NCBI RefSeq assembly: GCF_017814945.1
Contig: NZ_JAGIPX010000032.1
Location: 1 to 64,000, forward strand
DNA length: 64,000 bases
Origin: Paraburkholderia sp. LEh10
GTDB lineage: Bacteria > Pseudomonadota > Gammaproteobacteria > Burkholderiales > Burkholderiaceae
Direction: 5' to 3'
Shown here: positions 51,089-59,495 of the stretch, piece by piece
Position numbering within the stretch: the first letter of the stretch is position 1
Layout of the letters: every line of letters begins with the position of its first letter
The notes under the pieces: model-generated
The model's database searches: none
Told to the model about the DNA's origin: nothing
What the model saw: the letters and a program-made list of their open reading frames with translations, nothing else
Position numbers and translations under genes: made by a program

Positions 51089-52450
51089 ATGAACATCGTG
51101 ATTCTGGCGGCAGGCACCGGCAAGCGCATGCGCTCCGCGCTGCCGAAGGTGCTTCATCCCCTGGCCGGTCGGCCGCTTCTCGCGCATGTGATCGACACTG
51201 CACGCACGCTCAATCCGACGCGTCTGGTCGTCGTGATCGGTCATGGCGCGGAACAGGTGCGCGCGGCCGTCGCGGCACCCGATGTGCAATTCGCGCTGCA
51301 GGAACAGCAGCTCGGCACGGGACATGCGGTGCAGCAGGCGTTGCCGCTGCTCGATCCGTCGGCGCCGACGCTCGTCCTGTACGGCGATGTGCCGCTCACG
51401 AAAGCGGGCACGCTCAGGCGTCTCACCGATAGCGCGGGCAACGACGGCTACGGCGTGCTGACCGTGAAGCTCGACGATCCCACGGGCTATGGCCGCATCG
51501 TGCGCGATGCGCAAGGCAAGGTGGCGTGCATCGTCGAGCAGAAGGATGCGACGCCGGAACAGCAGAAGATCGCCGAGATCAACACGGGCATCGTCGTGAT
51601 GCCGACGAAGCGGCTGGATGGCTGGCTTTCGTCGCTTAAGAACGACAATGCGCAGGGCGAGTTCTATCTGACGGACGTGGTCGAACTTGCGATTGAAGCG
51701 GATATCGACGTCGTCACCGCGCAGCCGGACGAAGAGTGGGAAACGCTCGGCGTCAACAGCAAGCAGCAGCTTGCCGAACTCGAGCGGGTCCATCAGCGCA
51801 ACGTCGCCGATGAAATGCTCGTCGCGGGCGTGACGATCGCGGACCCGGCGCGCATCGACGTGCGCGGCACGCTCGAATGCGGCCGCGATGTGTCGATCGA
51901 CGTGAACTGCGTGTTCGAAGGCAAGGTCACGCTGGCCGACAACGTGTCGATCGGTCCGAACTGCGTGATCCGCAATGCGACGATCGGCGCGGGCACGCGG
52001 GTCGATGCGTTCACGCATATCGAAGGCGCGCGGATCGGCGCGCAAGCCGTGCTCGGTCCGTACGCGCGTTTGCGTCCGGGCGCGACGCTGTCGGACGAGA
52101 CGCACATTGGCAACTTCGTTGAAGTGAAGAACGCGGTGCTCGGCCATGGCTCGAAGGCCAATCACCTGTCGTATATCGGCGATTCGGATGTCGGCGCGCG
52201 CGTGAATATCGGCGCGGGCACGATCACCTGCAACTACGACGGAGCGAACAAGTTCCGCACGGTGATCGAAGACGATGTGTTCGTCGGCTCGGATACGCAA
52301 CTGGTGGCGCCCGTGCGCGTCGGCCGCGGCGTGACGATCGCGGCGGGCACGACGGTCTGGAAGGATGTGGAAGAGGGCATGCTCGTACTGAACGAGAAGA
52401 CCCAGGTGGGCAAGACGGGCTACGTGCGCCCGACCAAAAAGAAAGGCTGA
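51089..52450 (+). CDS. glmU: Bifunctional GlmU uridylyltransferase/acetyltransferase
   Basis: A 453-residue enzyme that acetylates glucosamine-1-P and then makes UDP-GlcNAc. The N-terminal pyrophosphorylase domain has the LAAGTGKRMRSALPKVLHPL loop and VLYGDVPL. The C-terminal left-handed beta-helix has hexapeptide repeats (about residues 250-440), including IGPNCVIRNATIGAG and the acetyltransferase site NYDGANKFRT. Its length matches E. coli GlmU (456). It is co-oriented with glmS, 54 bp apart, so two steps of UDP-GlcNAc synthesis are together. A TAGAAT box lies at 51049-51054. Confidence 0.97.
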   Translation: MNIVILAAGTGKRMRSALPKVLHPLAGRPLLAHVIDTARTLNPTRLVVVIGHGAEQVRAAVAAPDVQFALQEQQLGTGHAVQQALPLLDPSAPTLVLYGDVPLTKAGTLRRLTDSAGNDGYGVLTVKLDDPTGYGRIVRDAQGKVACIVEQKDATPEQQKIAEINTGIVVMPTKRLDGWLSSLKNDNAQGEFYLTDVVELAIEADIDVVTAQPDEEWETLGVNSKQQLAELERVHQRNVADEMLVAGVTIADPARIDVRGTLECGRDVSIDVNCVFEGKVTLADNVSIGPNCVIRNATIGAGTRVDAFTHIEGARIGAQAVLGPYARLRPGATLSDETHIGNFVEVKNAVLGHGSKANHLSYIGDSDVGARVNIGAGTITCNYDGANKFRTVIEDDVFVGSDTQLVAPVRVGRGVTIAAGTTVWKDVEEGMLVLNEKTQVGKTGYVRPTKKKG

Positions 52451-52504
52451 AGCGAGCCGCGCGTGCGGCGCTTCGGACCTTAACTCTGCAAAGGATCATT
52501 GATT

Positions 52505-54322
52505 ATGTGCGGCATTGTCGGCGCAGTAGCGCAGCGAAATATCGTTTCCGTTTTGATCGAAGGACTGCGCCGCCTCGAATATCGCGGCTATGACTCGTGC
52601 GGCGTCGCCGTGCTCGCGAACGGCGAGCCGAAGCGCGCGCGCAGCGTCGCACGCGTCGCCGATCTCGACGACCAGGTGCGTGAGACGCATCTCGAAGGCG
52701 CCACGGGAATCGCGCATACGCGCTGGGCAACGCACGGCGCGCCCGTCACCGATAACGCGCATCCGATTTTCTCGCGCGACGAACTCGCGCTCGTGCACAA
52801 CGGCATCATCGAGAACTACGAATCGCTGCGCGAGATGCTGCGCGGCAAGGGCTACGCGTTCGTCTCACAGACCGACACGGAAGTGATCGCGCATCTGATC
52901 CACAGCCTCTATCGCGGCGACCTGTTCGCGGCCGTGCGCGAAGCGACGCAACAGTTGCATGGCGCCTATGCGATCGCCGTGCTGCACAAGGACCAGCCGC
53001 ATACGGTGGTGGGCGCGCGCCAGGGGTCGCCGCTCGTCGTCGGCCTGGGGCAGGGCGAGAACTTCCTCGCTTCCGATGCGCTCGCGCTGGCGGGCAGCAC
53101 CGAGCGCTTCATCTTCCTCGAAGAAGGCGACGTCTGCGAACTGACGCTGGAGAATGTCCGCGTGTTCGACCGCGAGGGCAAGCCCGCCGAGCGCGAAGTG
53201 CGTCAGGTGGCGGCATATGGCGGCGCTGTCGAGCTTGGACCGTATCGTCATTTCATGCAGAAGGAAATCTTCGAGCAGCCGCGCGCGATCACCGACACGA
53301 TCCCGCAAAGCGATTCATTCGATGCGTCGCTGTTCGGCGAAGGCGCTGAGAAGGCGTTTTCGGAGATCGACAATCTGCTGATTCTCGCGTGCGGCACGAG
53401 CTATTACTCGGGCCTCACGGCAAAGTACTGGCTCGAATCGATCGCGAAGATTCCGACGCAGGTCGAGATCGCGAGCGAATACCGCTATCGCGACTCGGTG
53501 CCGAATCCCAAGTCGCTCGTCGTCGTGATTTCGCAATCGGGTGAAACAGCCGATACGATCGCGGCGTTGAAGCATGCACAAGCGCTGGGCCACAAGCACA
53601 CGCTGTCGGTTTGCAACGTCGGCACGAGCGCGATGGTCCGCATGACGGAGTTGTCGTTTCTCACGCACGCGGGCCGCGAAATCGGCGTCGCGTCGACGAA
53701 GGCCTTCACGACGCAACTGGTCGCGCTGTTCGTGCTTGCCGCGACGCTCGGCAAGATGCGCGGTCATTTGAGCGCCGCGCAGGAAGCGGACTCGATCCGG
53801 CAACTGCGTCACCTGCCCGCGGCGCTCAATAGCGTGCTGGCGCTGGAGCCGCAGATCATCGCGTGGTCGGAAGAGTTCTCGCGCAAGGAAAACGCGCTGT
53901 TCCTCGGGCGCGGCATGCACTATCCGATCGCGCTGGAAGGCGCGCTCAAGCTGAAGGAAATCTCGTACATCCACGCCGAGGCCTATCCGGCTGGCGAACT
54001 GAAGCACGGGCCCCTCGCGCTGGTGACGGAGGCGATGCCCGTGGTGACGGTCGCGCCGAACGACGCGCTGCTCGAAAAGCTCAAGTCGAACATTCAGGAA
54101 GTGCGCGCGCGCGGCGGCCAGCTGTATGTGTTCGCTGACGCCGACACGAAGATCGTCAACGACGAAGGGCTGCACGTGATCCGCATGCCGGAGCACTATG
54201 GTCTGCTGTCGCCCATCCTGCACGTCGTACCGCTGCAATTGCTCGCGTATCACACGGCTTGCGCACGCGGGACGGACGTCGACAAGCCGCGCAATCTCGC
54301 GAAGTCGGTAACGGTGGAGTAA
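52505..54322 (+). CDS. glmS: Glutamine-fructose-6-phosphate aminotransferase GlmS
   Basis: A 605-residue enzyme that makes glucosamine-6-P. The mature N-terminus is the catalytic Cys in CGIVGAVAQRNIVSVLIEGL. The glutaminase part includes RWATHGAP, and two SIS sugar-isomerase domains follow (VVISQSGETADTIAALKHA, YPAGELKHGPLALV), with the C-terminal DKPRNLAKSVTVE. ATG 52505 places Cys2 correctly; an upstream TTG would not. It follows glmU by 54 bp and is probably co-transcribed. Confidence 0.97.
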   Translation: MCGIVGAVAQRNIVSVLIEGLRRLEYRGYDSCGVAVLANGEPKRARSVARVADLDDQVRETHLEGATGIAHTRWATHGAPVTDNAHPIFSRDELALVHNGIIENYESLREMLRGKGYAFVSQTDTEVIAHLIHSLYRGDLFAAVREATQQLHGAYAIAVLHKDQPHTVVGARQGSPLVVGLGQGENFLASDALALAGSTERFIFLEEGDVCELTLENVRVFDREGKPAEREVRQVAAYGGAVELGPYRHFMQKEIFEQPRAITDTIPQSDSFDASLFGEGAEKAFSEIDNLLILACGTSYYSGLTAKYWLESIAKIPTQVEIASEYRYRDSVPNPKSLVVVISQSGETADTIAALKHAQALGHKHTLSVCNVGTSAMVRMTELSFLTHAGREIGVASTKAFTTQLVALFVLAATLGKMRGHLSAAQEADSIRQLRHLPAALNSVLALEPQIIAWSEEFSRKENALFLGRGMHYPIALEGALKLKEISYIHAEAYPAGELKHGPLALVTEAMPVVTVAPNDALLEKLKSNIQEVRARGGQLYVFADADTKIVNDEGLHVIRMPEHYGLLSPILHVVPLQLLAYHTACARGTDVDKPRNLAKSVTVE

Positions 54323-54346
54323 GGCTGCTCGCGGTGCGGCGGGTCG

Positions 54347-54401
54347 TCGTCGATTCGTCGTCGATTCGTCGTCGATTCGTCGTCGATTCGTCGTCGGTTG
54401 A
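54347..54401. repeat. 11-bp tandem repeat after glmS
   Basis: Five 11-bp units of TCGTCGATTCG run from 54347 to 54401; the last reads TCGTCGGTTGA. They lie just after the glmS stop in non-coding DNA. No terminator hairpin was seen between glmS and the convergent methyltransferase gene. Confidence 0.8.
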
Positions 54402-54483
54402 TCGTGTTAATCGTGATTGACTCGCCGCTTACCGCAGGCCAATACCCCGTGCTCGCGATGAGCCGCACCCACCGCGCAGACAA

Positions 54484-55296
54484 TCAAGGTTTTCTCGCGT
54501 AGGCAAGCACACACGGCATCGGCATGCGCACCTCGCCGGCCGTCGCATACTGCGCAGCCCCTTCCGATATCGCTTTTGCGATGCCCGCCAACTCCTCCGG
54601 CGTCTGTGCGTTCAGTATCGCCGATATGCGCACGCCTCCGCGCAGCGCCATCTCGAACAGCGCGTTCGGAGAGGCGATACGCAGAGTCTGGCCGACCTCC
54701 TGAACATGCGGCTCGCGAAAGCCGGCTGCCGCCAGGACCCGCTCGCATTCCTGCCAGTCGCTGAACCTGAAGAACGGCGGTCCGGCCGGTAGCTGAACGT
54801 CCATACGGCCATGCATTTCGATCGCCTTGAGCACGATCCCAAAGCCGACGGTCTTGTCGGGTGTCGCCCATACCGTGAAGCCGACGCGGCCGCCGGGCGC
54901 GAGCACCCGAAACGCTTCCTCTAGCGCCTTCTCGGGATTCGAGAAATGCAGCATCCCGAAGCTGATGCCGACGGCATCGACGCTTTCATCGGGAAACGGC
55001 AAGTCTTCGGCGCTGCCGATACGAAACGTCAGCGCAGGGTAGATGCGCCTCGCCTGATCGACCATCGAATCGGCGAAGTCGACGCCGACGGCATCGGCGC
55101 CGCGGTTCGCAGCCGCCGCGGCGAGATAGCCCGGACCCGAAGCGACGTCGAGGAAACGCACGCCACGACGCACTTCCAGCGCATCGAGCAACGCGCCGTG
55201 CGATTGAATGGTCAGATTGCCGAAATACGTGTGATAAGGCTGCGCGACCCTTTCCCAACCTCGATGTTCGAATGCGCCGAATGCGGTTTCTTCCAT
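54484..55296 (-). CDS. Class I SAM-dependent methyltransferase
   Basis: A 270-residue UbiE-like methyltransferase. It has motif I RFLDVASGPGYLAAAAANRG, a GVDFADSMVDQA strand, FPDESVDAVGISFGMLHFSN, then LAPGGRVGFTVWATPDKTVG. The substrate is unknown. ATG 55296 has GGGGGAG upstream; 27 extra residues would be added by an ATG at 55377. It is a lone leftward gene convergent with glmS, with a gene-poor region upstream. Confidence 0.88.
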   Translation of the reverse strand: MEETAFGAFEHRGWERVAQPYHTYFGNLTIQSHGALLDALEVRRGVRFLDVASGPGYLAAAAANRGADAVGVDFADSMVDQARRIYPALTFRIGSAEDLPFPDESVDAVGISFGMLHFSNPEKALEEAFRVLAPGGRVGFTVWATPDKTVGFGIVLKAIEMHGRMDVQLPAGPPFFRFSDWQECERVLAAAGFREPHVQEVGQTLRIASPNALFEMALRGGVRISAILNAQTPEELAGIAKAISEGAAQYATAGEVRMPMPCVLAYARKP

Positions 55297-55999
55297 GTGG
55301 TCTCCCCCAAGTACTGCAGGCCGGTACGGAACCTTGTTTGTCGTTGACGAGGCCATGTGCGGGCACACCCACCGCAACGGCTTCGCACATCATTTCCGTT
55401 ATAGGCTTCCGGCGCAAGAGGTCAACGCGCATTCTTCGCAAGCGCGGCGCGCGGTTCGCCTACACATCCAGATGTCCACACGATGCTCTGGACAACATGG
55501 GGACATCGCGGAGGCGATTGCTGTGGGCAGATTCTGGGTAAACAGGCCGCGGGCTCAAACGCGGGAAAAGTTATTCAGGCTTGACGCGATCGGTCCCACG
55601 TTTATGCGCAAGGGTATCCGTTTGGCAATCCGTTGAGCGCAAAGCAGATTCGGCGTTTGTCCACAGAAACTCGCAGTGCTTGTTAACTGCTACTACGTAT
55701 ACGTATTCATCAACTAAAAAACAGTAAGCAACGCGGATGCTTCGCGTGCCAACGCGGCAGCGCAGGGCGTTTGCCTTTTCATCGGACATCGCATGTGCGG
55801 AGGAACCGGACGGATCAACGACGGCTGTCGGGCACGAGCCAACACTTGTTCGCGCCGATTGAACCGGTAGCGGCGATGTGAAGGCCACGACCGCCGCGCA
55901 GCGGGCTTCACCGGCGACGATGGCCATACGGGCATACACATTGCTTTTTAGTGCGCGGCGCCACTAAGCGGCGAAACAGACTACACACCGGAGGCAATC
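55297..55999. other. Gene-poor 703-bp region
   Basis: There are no supportable genes. A 122-codon minus-strand frame (55571-55939) has no family features or ribosome binding site. The DNA is visibly less GC-rich than its surroundings from 55660 to 55740 and contains the 12-bp palindrome TACGTATACGTA (55694-55705). It should hold promoters for the methyltransferase (leftward) and the small gene at 56000 (rightward). Confidence 0.5.
55694..55705. promoter_or_regulatory. 12-bp palindrome TACGTATACGTA
   Basis: A perfect palindrome in an AT-rich pocket between two promoter-bearing gene ends. It could be a protein binding site, but nothing links it to a known regulator. Confidence 0.35.
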
Positions 56000-56266
56000 G
56001 TGCTGGCAACAAAATCGTGTACTGCGACATGTGTCATCGATGGGATCGCGGTCACGCTGACCTTCTTTCCCGACACCGAAATTTTGCGCATCACCGACAG
56101 CACGGGCAGCCGTCTTCGTGAGACGCGCTGGTGCGCCTCGTGGCAGAGCCTCGTCGCGACGTTTCGCGAACTCAGTGAAACGCCCGTAGAAGACCGCGCC
56201 GATCCGGACGTGCTGTTCGGCAGCCCTGTTCGTCCGCATCTGACGAGCGCGGGCTTCGCGAGCTGA
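56000..56266 (+). CDS. Small hypothetical protein (88 residues)
   Basis: An 88-residue soluble protein starting at GTG 56000 with CGGAGG six bases upstream, which is the main support for it being real. The sequence (VIDGIAVTLTFFPDTEILRI, TDSTGSRLRETRWCASWQSL) looks like a compact beta-rich then helical fold with three Cys. I do not recognise a family. It stands alone, with no neighbour that suggests a role. Confidence 0.6.
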   Translation: MLATKSCTATCVIDGIAVTLTFFPDTEILRITDSTGSRLRETRWCASWQSLVATFRELSETPVEDRADPDVLFGSPVRPHLTSAGFAS

Positions 56267-56659
56267 CTGTGTCGAGCGACGTTGGGTTCCCGTCGACAAA
56301 CCGGCGAACTGCGCGGCGAATCGCCCTCGCTTCCGCCAATTGAATGCACGTGCCCGCTCGTATACTTCTTTCCATGGAGCGACGAATCAACGAGCCCATC
56401 GACGCGGTTCCCCTCCGCGTTGCGCATGACCGTAGGTTGCTGGCAGTCGTAGTTTGCAGTAACGGAAGCATGAGCAGTCGTAGTCCTGGCAGTCGCAGTG
56501 CACGCGGTATCGGAGAGTAGTCGGATCAGCAGTTTGAAGTTCTCGTTGCAGCAGTAGTAGCAGTAGCAGTCGCGGTAGCGGCAGTCGTCTTCGCAGTTGC
56601 AGTACCAGCAGTCGTCTTCGCAGATGCAGTTGTTTTGGCAGCAGTGGCAGTCGTCTTCG

Positions 56660-56707
56660 CAATAGCAATAGCAATAGCAATAGCAATAGCAATAGCAATA
56701 GCAATAG
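56660..56707. repeat. Hexanucleotide microsatellite (CAATAG)8
   Basis: Eight perfect copies of CAATAG. On the minus strand they read as alternating Ala-Ile codons. Unit gain or loss would not shift a reading frame, so phase variation by frameshift is not expected. Perfect repetition implies recent slippage. Confidence 0.9.
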
Positions 56708-56875
56708 CAGTAACGACCAATCGATTTACCAATTTGACAAATGCAGTCGGGGTTAGCAGCAAGGAGTAGGCGCGGGGCCAATCGAAGCGAAAAGAAGTCA
56801 CACCAATAACAAGCTTCATGTGATGAGAAGCAATCGGCAAGCATCCACGCGCCTGTTCGATATGACTCATCCACC

Positions 56876-56912
56876 GAGCCCTGTTCCCCCGCGGAACAGG
56901 GCTCATTTTTTT
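56876..56912 (+). terminator. Orphan rho-independent terminator
   Basis: GAGCCCTGTTCC (56876-56887) pairs with GGAACAGGGCTC (56893-56904) around a short loop and is followed by ATTTTTTT. It is a strong rightward terminator, but the nearest rightward gene ends 610 bp upstream. It lies just beyond the 3' end of the leftward Gfo/Idh gene. Confidence 0.85.
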
Positions 56913-56940
56913 CGTGCAGCGAGCGCTTTACGCGAGATCG

Positions 56941-58095
56941 CTACACGCGTTCGACGTCCTGCCAGCCGCCCGTCGCCATGCTCTTCACCGACGCCGCGAC
57001 GAACGCGAGTCCCTTCACGCCATCGAGCACGCCCGGAAACAGCGTTGGGCTGTCTTCTGCGGCGCGGTCATCGATACGCCCCGCAACCCGCCCGGCAAAC
57101 TCCGAGTAAAGATTCGCGAACGCTTCCAGATAACCTTCGGGATGGCCGATCGCGATGCGCGTCGAACGTTGCGCGCCTTCGCTCATCGTCGGACCGAGGC
57201 GGCGCGTGATGATCTGCTCGAACGCATCCTGCCGGCGATGAACCAGCCGGTTCGGTTCTTCCTGATGCCATTCGAGCCCGCCTTTGTCGCCGTGAATGCG
57301 AAAGCTCAAGCCGTGCTCGGAACCCGCCGCCGCATTCGTCACCCACAGCGAACCACGCGCGCCATTTTCATAGCGCAACAGCGCCGAAACGTAATCGTCG
57401 ATGGTGCGGCCCGGAATCGCCGAGCCGACATCCGCGCACACGCGCGTGGCATCGAGCCCGGTGACGAACGCGCCCAGATGAAACGCATGCGTGCCGATAT
57501 CCATCAGCACGAGCGAACTGCCGGCGCGCCCCGCTTGCGTGCGCCAGCCGCCCGGCAGTTCGCGACCCGCCAGATAGCTCTGCACGTATTGCAGATGCAC
57601 CTGGCGTATCTCGCCGAGCTCGCCGGCGCGGACCATGTCACGCGCCTGGCGCACCATCGGAAAGCCGGAGTAGCAATACGTCACACAGAACTCCGCGTTC
57701 GCGGCCCGCACGGCCGCGGCGATGTCGCGCGCCTGTGCGAGATCGTTGGCAAGCGGCTTGTCGCAGATCACGTGAAAGCCGAGTTCGAGCGCCAGCATGC
57801 AGATCGCGTGATGCGAGTCGTTGGGTGTCATCACCGCGACTGCATCGACGCGGTCGGGCCGCGCCGCTTCCGCGTCGAGCATCTGCTGCCACGACGCATA
57901 GGCGCGCTCGCTCGCTATTCCGAGGTCGAGCGCCGCCTGGCGCGCGCGCTGCGGATCGGAGGACAGCGCGGCCGCGACGATGTCATAGCGGCCATCCAGC
58001 CGAGCCGCGATACGGTGCGTTTCACCGATGATTGAACCCGGACCGCCTCCGATCAGGCCAAGGCGGATGCGCCTGCCGATTGTGTTTGTCGTCAT
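56941..58095 (-). CDS. Gfo/Idh/MocA-family oxidoreductase
   Basis: A 384-residue NAD(P)-dependent dehydrogenase of the glucose-fructose oxidoreductase / inositol dehydrogenase / MocA family. The Rossmann loop is LGLIGGGPGSIIGETHRIAA, and the CDKPLANDL segment corresponds to the family's EKP lysine motif. A C-terminal alpha/beta domain includes MDIGTHAFHLGAFVTGL with the usual Asp-x-x-x-His pair. The substrate is probably a sugar or cyclitol. ATG 58095 is chosen over 58125. A phased array of LacI-like half-sites lies directly upstream. Confidence 0.9.
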   Translation of the reverse strand: MTTNTIGRRIRLGLIGGGPGSIIGETHRIAARLDGRYDIVAAALSSDPQRARQAALDLGIASERAYASWQQMLDAEAARPDRVDAVAVMTPNDSHHAICMLALELGFHVICDKPLANDLAQARDIAAAVRAANAEFCVTYCYSGFPMVRQARDMVRAGELGEIRQVHLQYVQSYLAGRELPGGWRTQAGRAGSSLVLMDIGTHAFHLGAFVTGLDATRVCADVGSAIPGRTIDDYVSALLRYENGARGSLWVTNAAAGSEHGLSFRIHGDKGGLEWHQEEPNRLVHRRQDAFEQIITRRLGPTMSEGAQRSTRIAIGHPEGYLEAFANLYSEFAGRVAGRIDDRAAEDSPTLFPGVLDGVKGLAFVAASVKSMATGGWQDVERV

Positions 58096-58105
58096 GTCGT
58101 CTCCA

Positions 58106-58180
58106 ACGGTTTCAAGCGGTTTCAAGCGGTTTCAAGCGCTTTCAAGCGGTTTCGAGCAGTTTCAAGCGGCTGCAAGCGCG
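58106..58180. promoter_or_regulatory. 10-bp-phased array of LacI-like half-sites
   Basis: Seven units with an exact 10-bp period start at 58111, 58121, 58131, 58141, 58151, 58161 and 58171, with consensus TTCAAGCGGT. Their centre contains the palindrome AAGCGCTT (58134-58141) inside TTTCAAGCGCTTTCAAG, which resembles LacI/GalR-family operators. The array lies 11-85 bp upstream of the Gfo/Idh start, and a LacI-family regulator is encoded 1.4 kb away in the same cluster. Confidence 0.6.
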
Positions 58181-58201
58181 CTTGCCTTGAAAACGTGCAA
58201 T

Positions 58202-59398
58202 TCAGTGCGTCGCGTTGCGCAACTCGAGATCGCGCAATGCTTCGGCAAACGTGTGATCAGACCAGTTTTCATCGAGCGCTTTCGCGAAGATCTGCTGCTG
58301 GCTCGCGGGCGCGAGTCCCCCTACGGGCGGATTGCGATCGAGATTGGTCGGGAACGCGTAGCCTTGCGCGCACGATGCGATGACGGCGGCTATTTCCGTC
58401 GCGTCGACCCGCCGTTGCGCGCGCAGCGTCCGCAGCACGGGATATACCGCGTTGCACATGCTCGTCCGATCGAGCGATTCCATCGCGCGTCCATAAGCCG
58501 ATGACACTTGCAGCAGATTCGCCATCCGTTGCACGTCGCGCGTGCGGTTCGCGCCGGCTGCGTGAAAGAGGGCAGGGCTGAAGAACAGCGCATCACCTTT
58601 TTTCAGTGGCAATTGCGCGTAGTGCGATTCGAAATACGCGCGGAAGTCTTCGCGGCGCCACGCGACATAGCCTTGCGGATAGTGCTGGGAAAACGGTAGC
58701 AGCTTGGTCGGGCCGCTATCGACGGGCATGTCGCTGTGCGCGACGGCGCCTTGCAGTGTCAGTTGTGCCGACATCGCATGCACGTGCGCGGGAAAGCGCT
58801 GCGCTTCGTCGACGGTGAGAAAGCCGAGATGAAAATCGCGATGCGCCTGTTGCGCTTCGCCGCCCGGACGCACGACATTCACTTGCGATGTCATCTGGTA
58901 GCCGGGCCCGAGCCACGCCTCTGCAGCCGCCATCAGGATGGGATTCGCGAAGTAACGGACGAACACCTCCGGCGCGCCGAGGCAGAGCTTTTCCTGCGCA
59001 TTCCAGATGCGGTCGTTCGCGCCCGCCTTCGCGAAATGATCGGCGCCGCCGCCTGCCTTGCGCTCGTTGCCGATGATCGATTCGAAGATCGCGGCCGCGT
59101 CGTCGATGGCGGCCGTGTCCGCATATGCGCGTTGCAGCACGAACACGCCCGCTCCGTCCAGCAGCACGCCGGCCCATTCAGCCAGCAGCTCGGGACGACG
59201 GGCGCGATCCAGCACGAGCGGGCGCAGCGCATCGCAGTCATATACGGGAATGCCTTGCAGGACATCGGCGGCGAGGCGCGGGTGCGGACACGCTGCACGC
59301 GAGGTTTCGATCAGCGTCGCGAAGTCGTCGACGGAACAATCGGCTTCGCGAAACCACACTTGCGCGTCCGATGGCCGATGCTGAGGGTGCTGGCTCAT
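58202..59398 (-). CDS. Phytanoyl-CoA dioxygenase (PhyH) family protein
   Basis: A 398-residue protein with the Fe(II)/2-oxoglutarate dioxygenase facial triad in HRDFHLG (His-x-Asp, about residue 188) and a distal His in FFSPALFHAAGANRTRD, whose Arg may bind 2-oxoglutarate. It also has a PGGEAQQAHRD strand. Bacterial PhyH-like enzymes hydroxylate varied small molecules; the substrate here is unknown. It is the first gene of a leftward pair with the Gfo/Idh enzyme and is divergent from the LacI regulator, suggesting a small catabolic pathway. Confidence 0.85.
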   Translation of the reverse strand: MSQHPQHRPSDAQVWFREADCSVDDFATLIETSRAACPHPRLAADVLQGIPVYDCDALRPLVLDRARRPELLAEWAGVLLDGAGVFVLQRAYADTAAIDDAAAIFESIIGNERKAGGGADHFAKAGANDRIWNAQEKLCLGAPEVFVRYFANPILMAAAEAWLGPGYQMTSQVNVVRPGGEAQQAHRDFHLGFLTVDEAQRFPAHVHAMSAQLTLQGAVAHSDMPVDSGPTKLLPFSQHYPQGYVAWRREDFRAYFESHYAQLPLKKGDALFFSPALFHAAGANRTRDVQRMANLLQVSSAYGRAMESLDRTSMCNAVYPVLRTLRAQRRVDATEIAAVIASCAQGYAFPTNLDRNPPVGGLAPASQQQIFAKALDENWSDHTFAEALRDLELRNATH

Positions 59399-59495
59399 CT
59401 CGTCTCCTTCATGTTGCGAACCAGCTTATCCCCAAACTTCGGCGCCGCGTTACCATCGAAACATCAAAAACACATCAAAGACAGGTGCGTTGCCG

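Larger units (their letters stand above)
56267..56940. other. Gene-poor, simple-repeat region
   Basis: A 674-bp region with no recognised gene. On the minus strand all three frames are open because of repeats, giving poly-Leu, YC-type and AI/KTTA-type low-complexity translations. Features present are a hexanucleotide array (56660-56707), three scattered copies of GCAGTCGTCTTCGCA-like sequence (about 56581-56660) and a strong rightward terminator (56876-56912). The 97-codon frame from MKLVIGVTSF on the minus strand cannot be excluded as a gene. Confidence 0.5.

Noticed and set aside
52440..52504. glmS ribozyme upstream of glmS
   Set aside because: The glmU-glmS gap is only 54 bp, too short for the ribozyme, and that element is typical of Gram-positive bacteria.
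55571..55939. 122-codon minus-strand frame in the gene-poor region
   Set aside because: No ribosome binding site, unusual composition and no family likeness; kept only as part of the gap description.
56387..56704. Poly-Leu minus-strand frame
   Set aside because: It is a frame of the CAATAG microsatellite; pure repeat translation with no start signal.
58106..58180. Plasmid-type iteron origin
   Set aside because: The phased repeats suggested iterons, but no replication gene, DnaA boxes or AT-rich unwinding element is nearby; a LacI-linked operator fits better.
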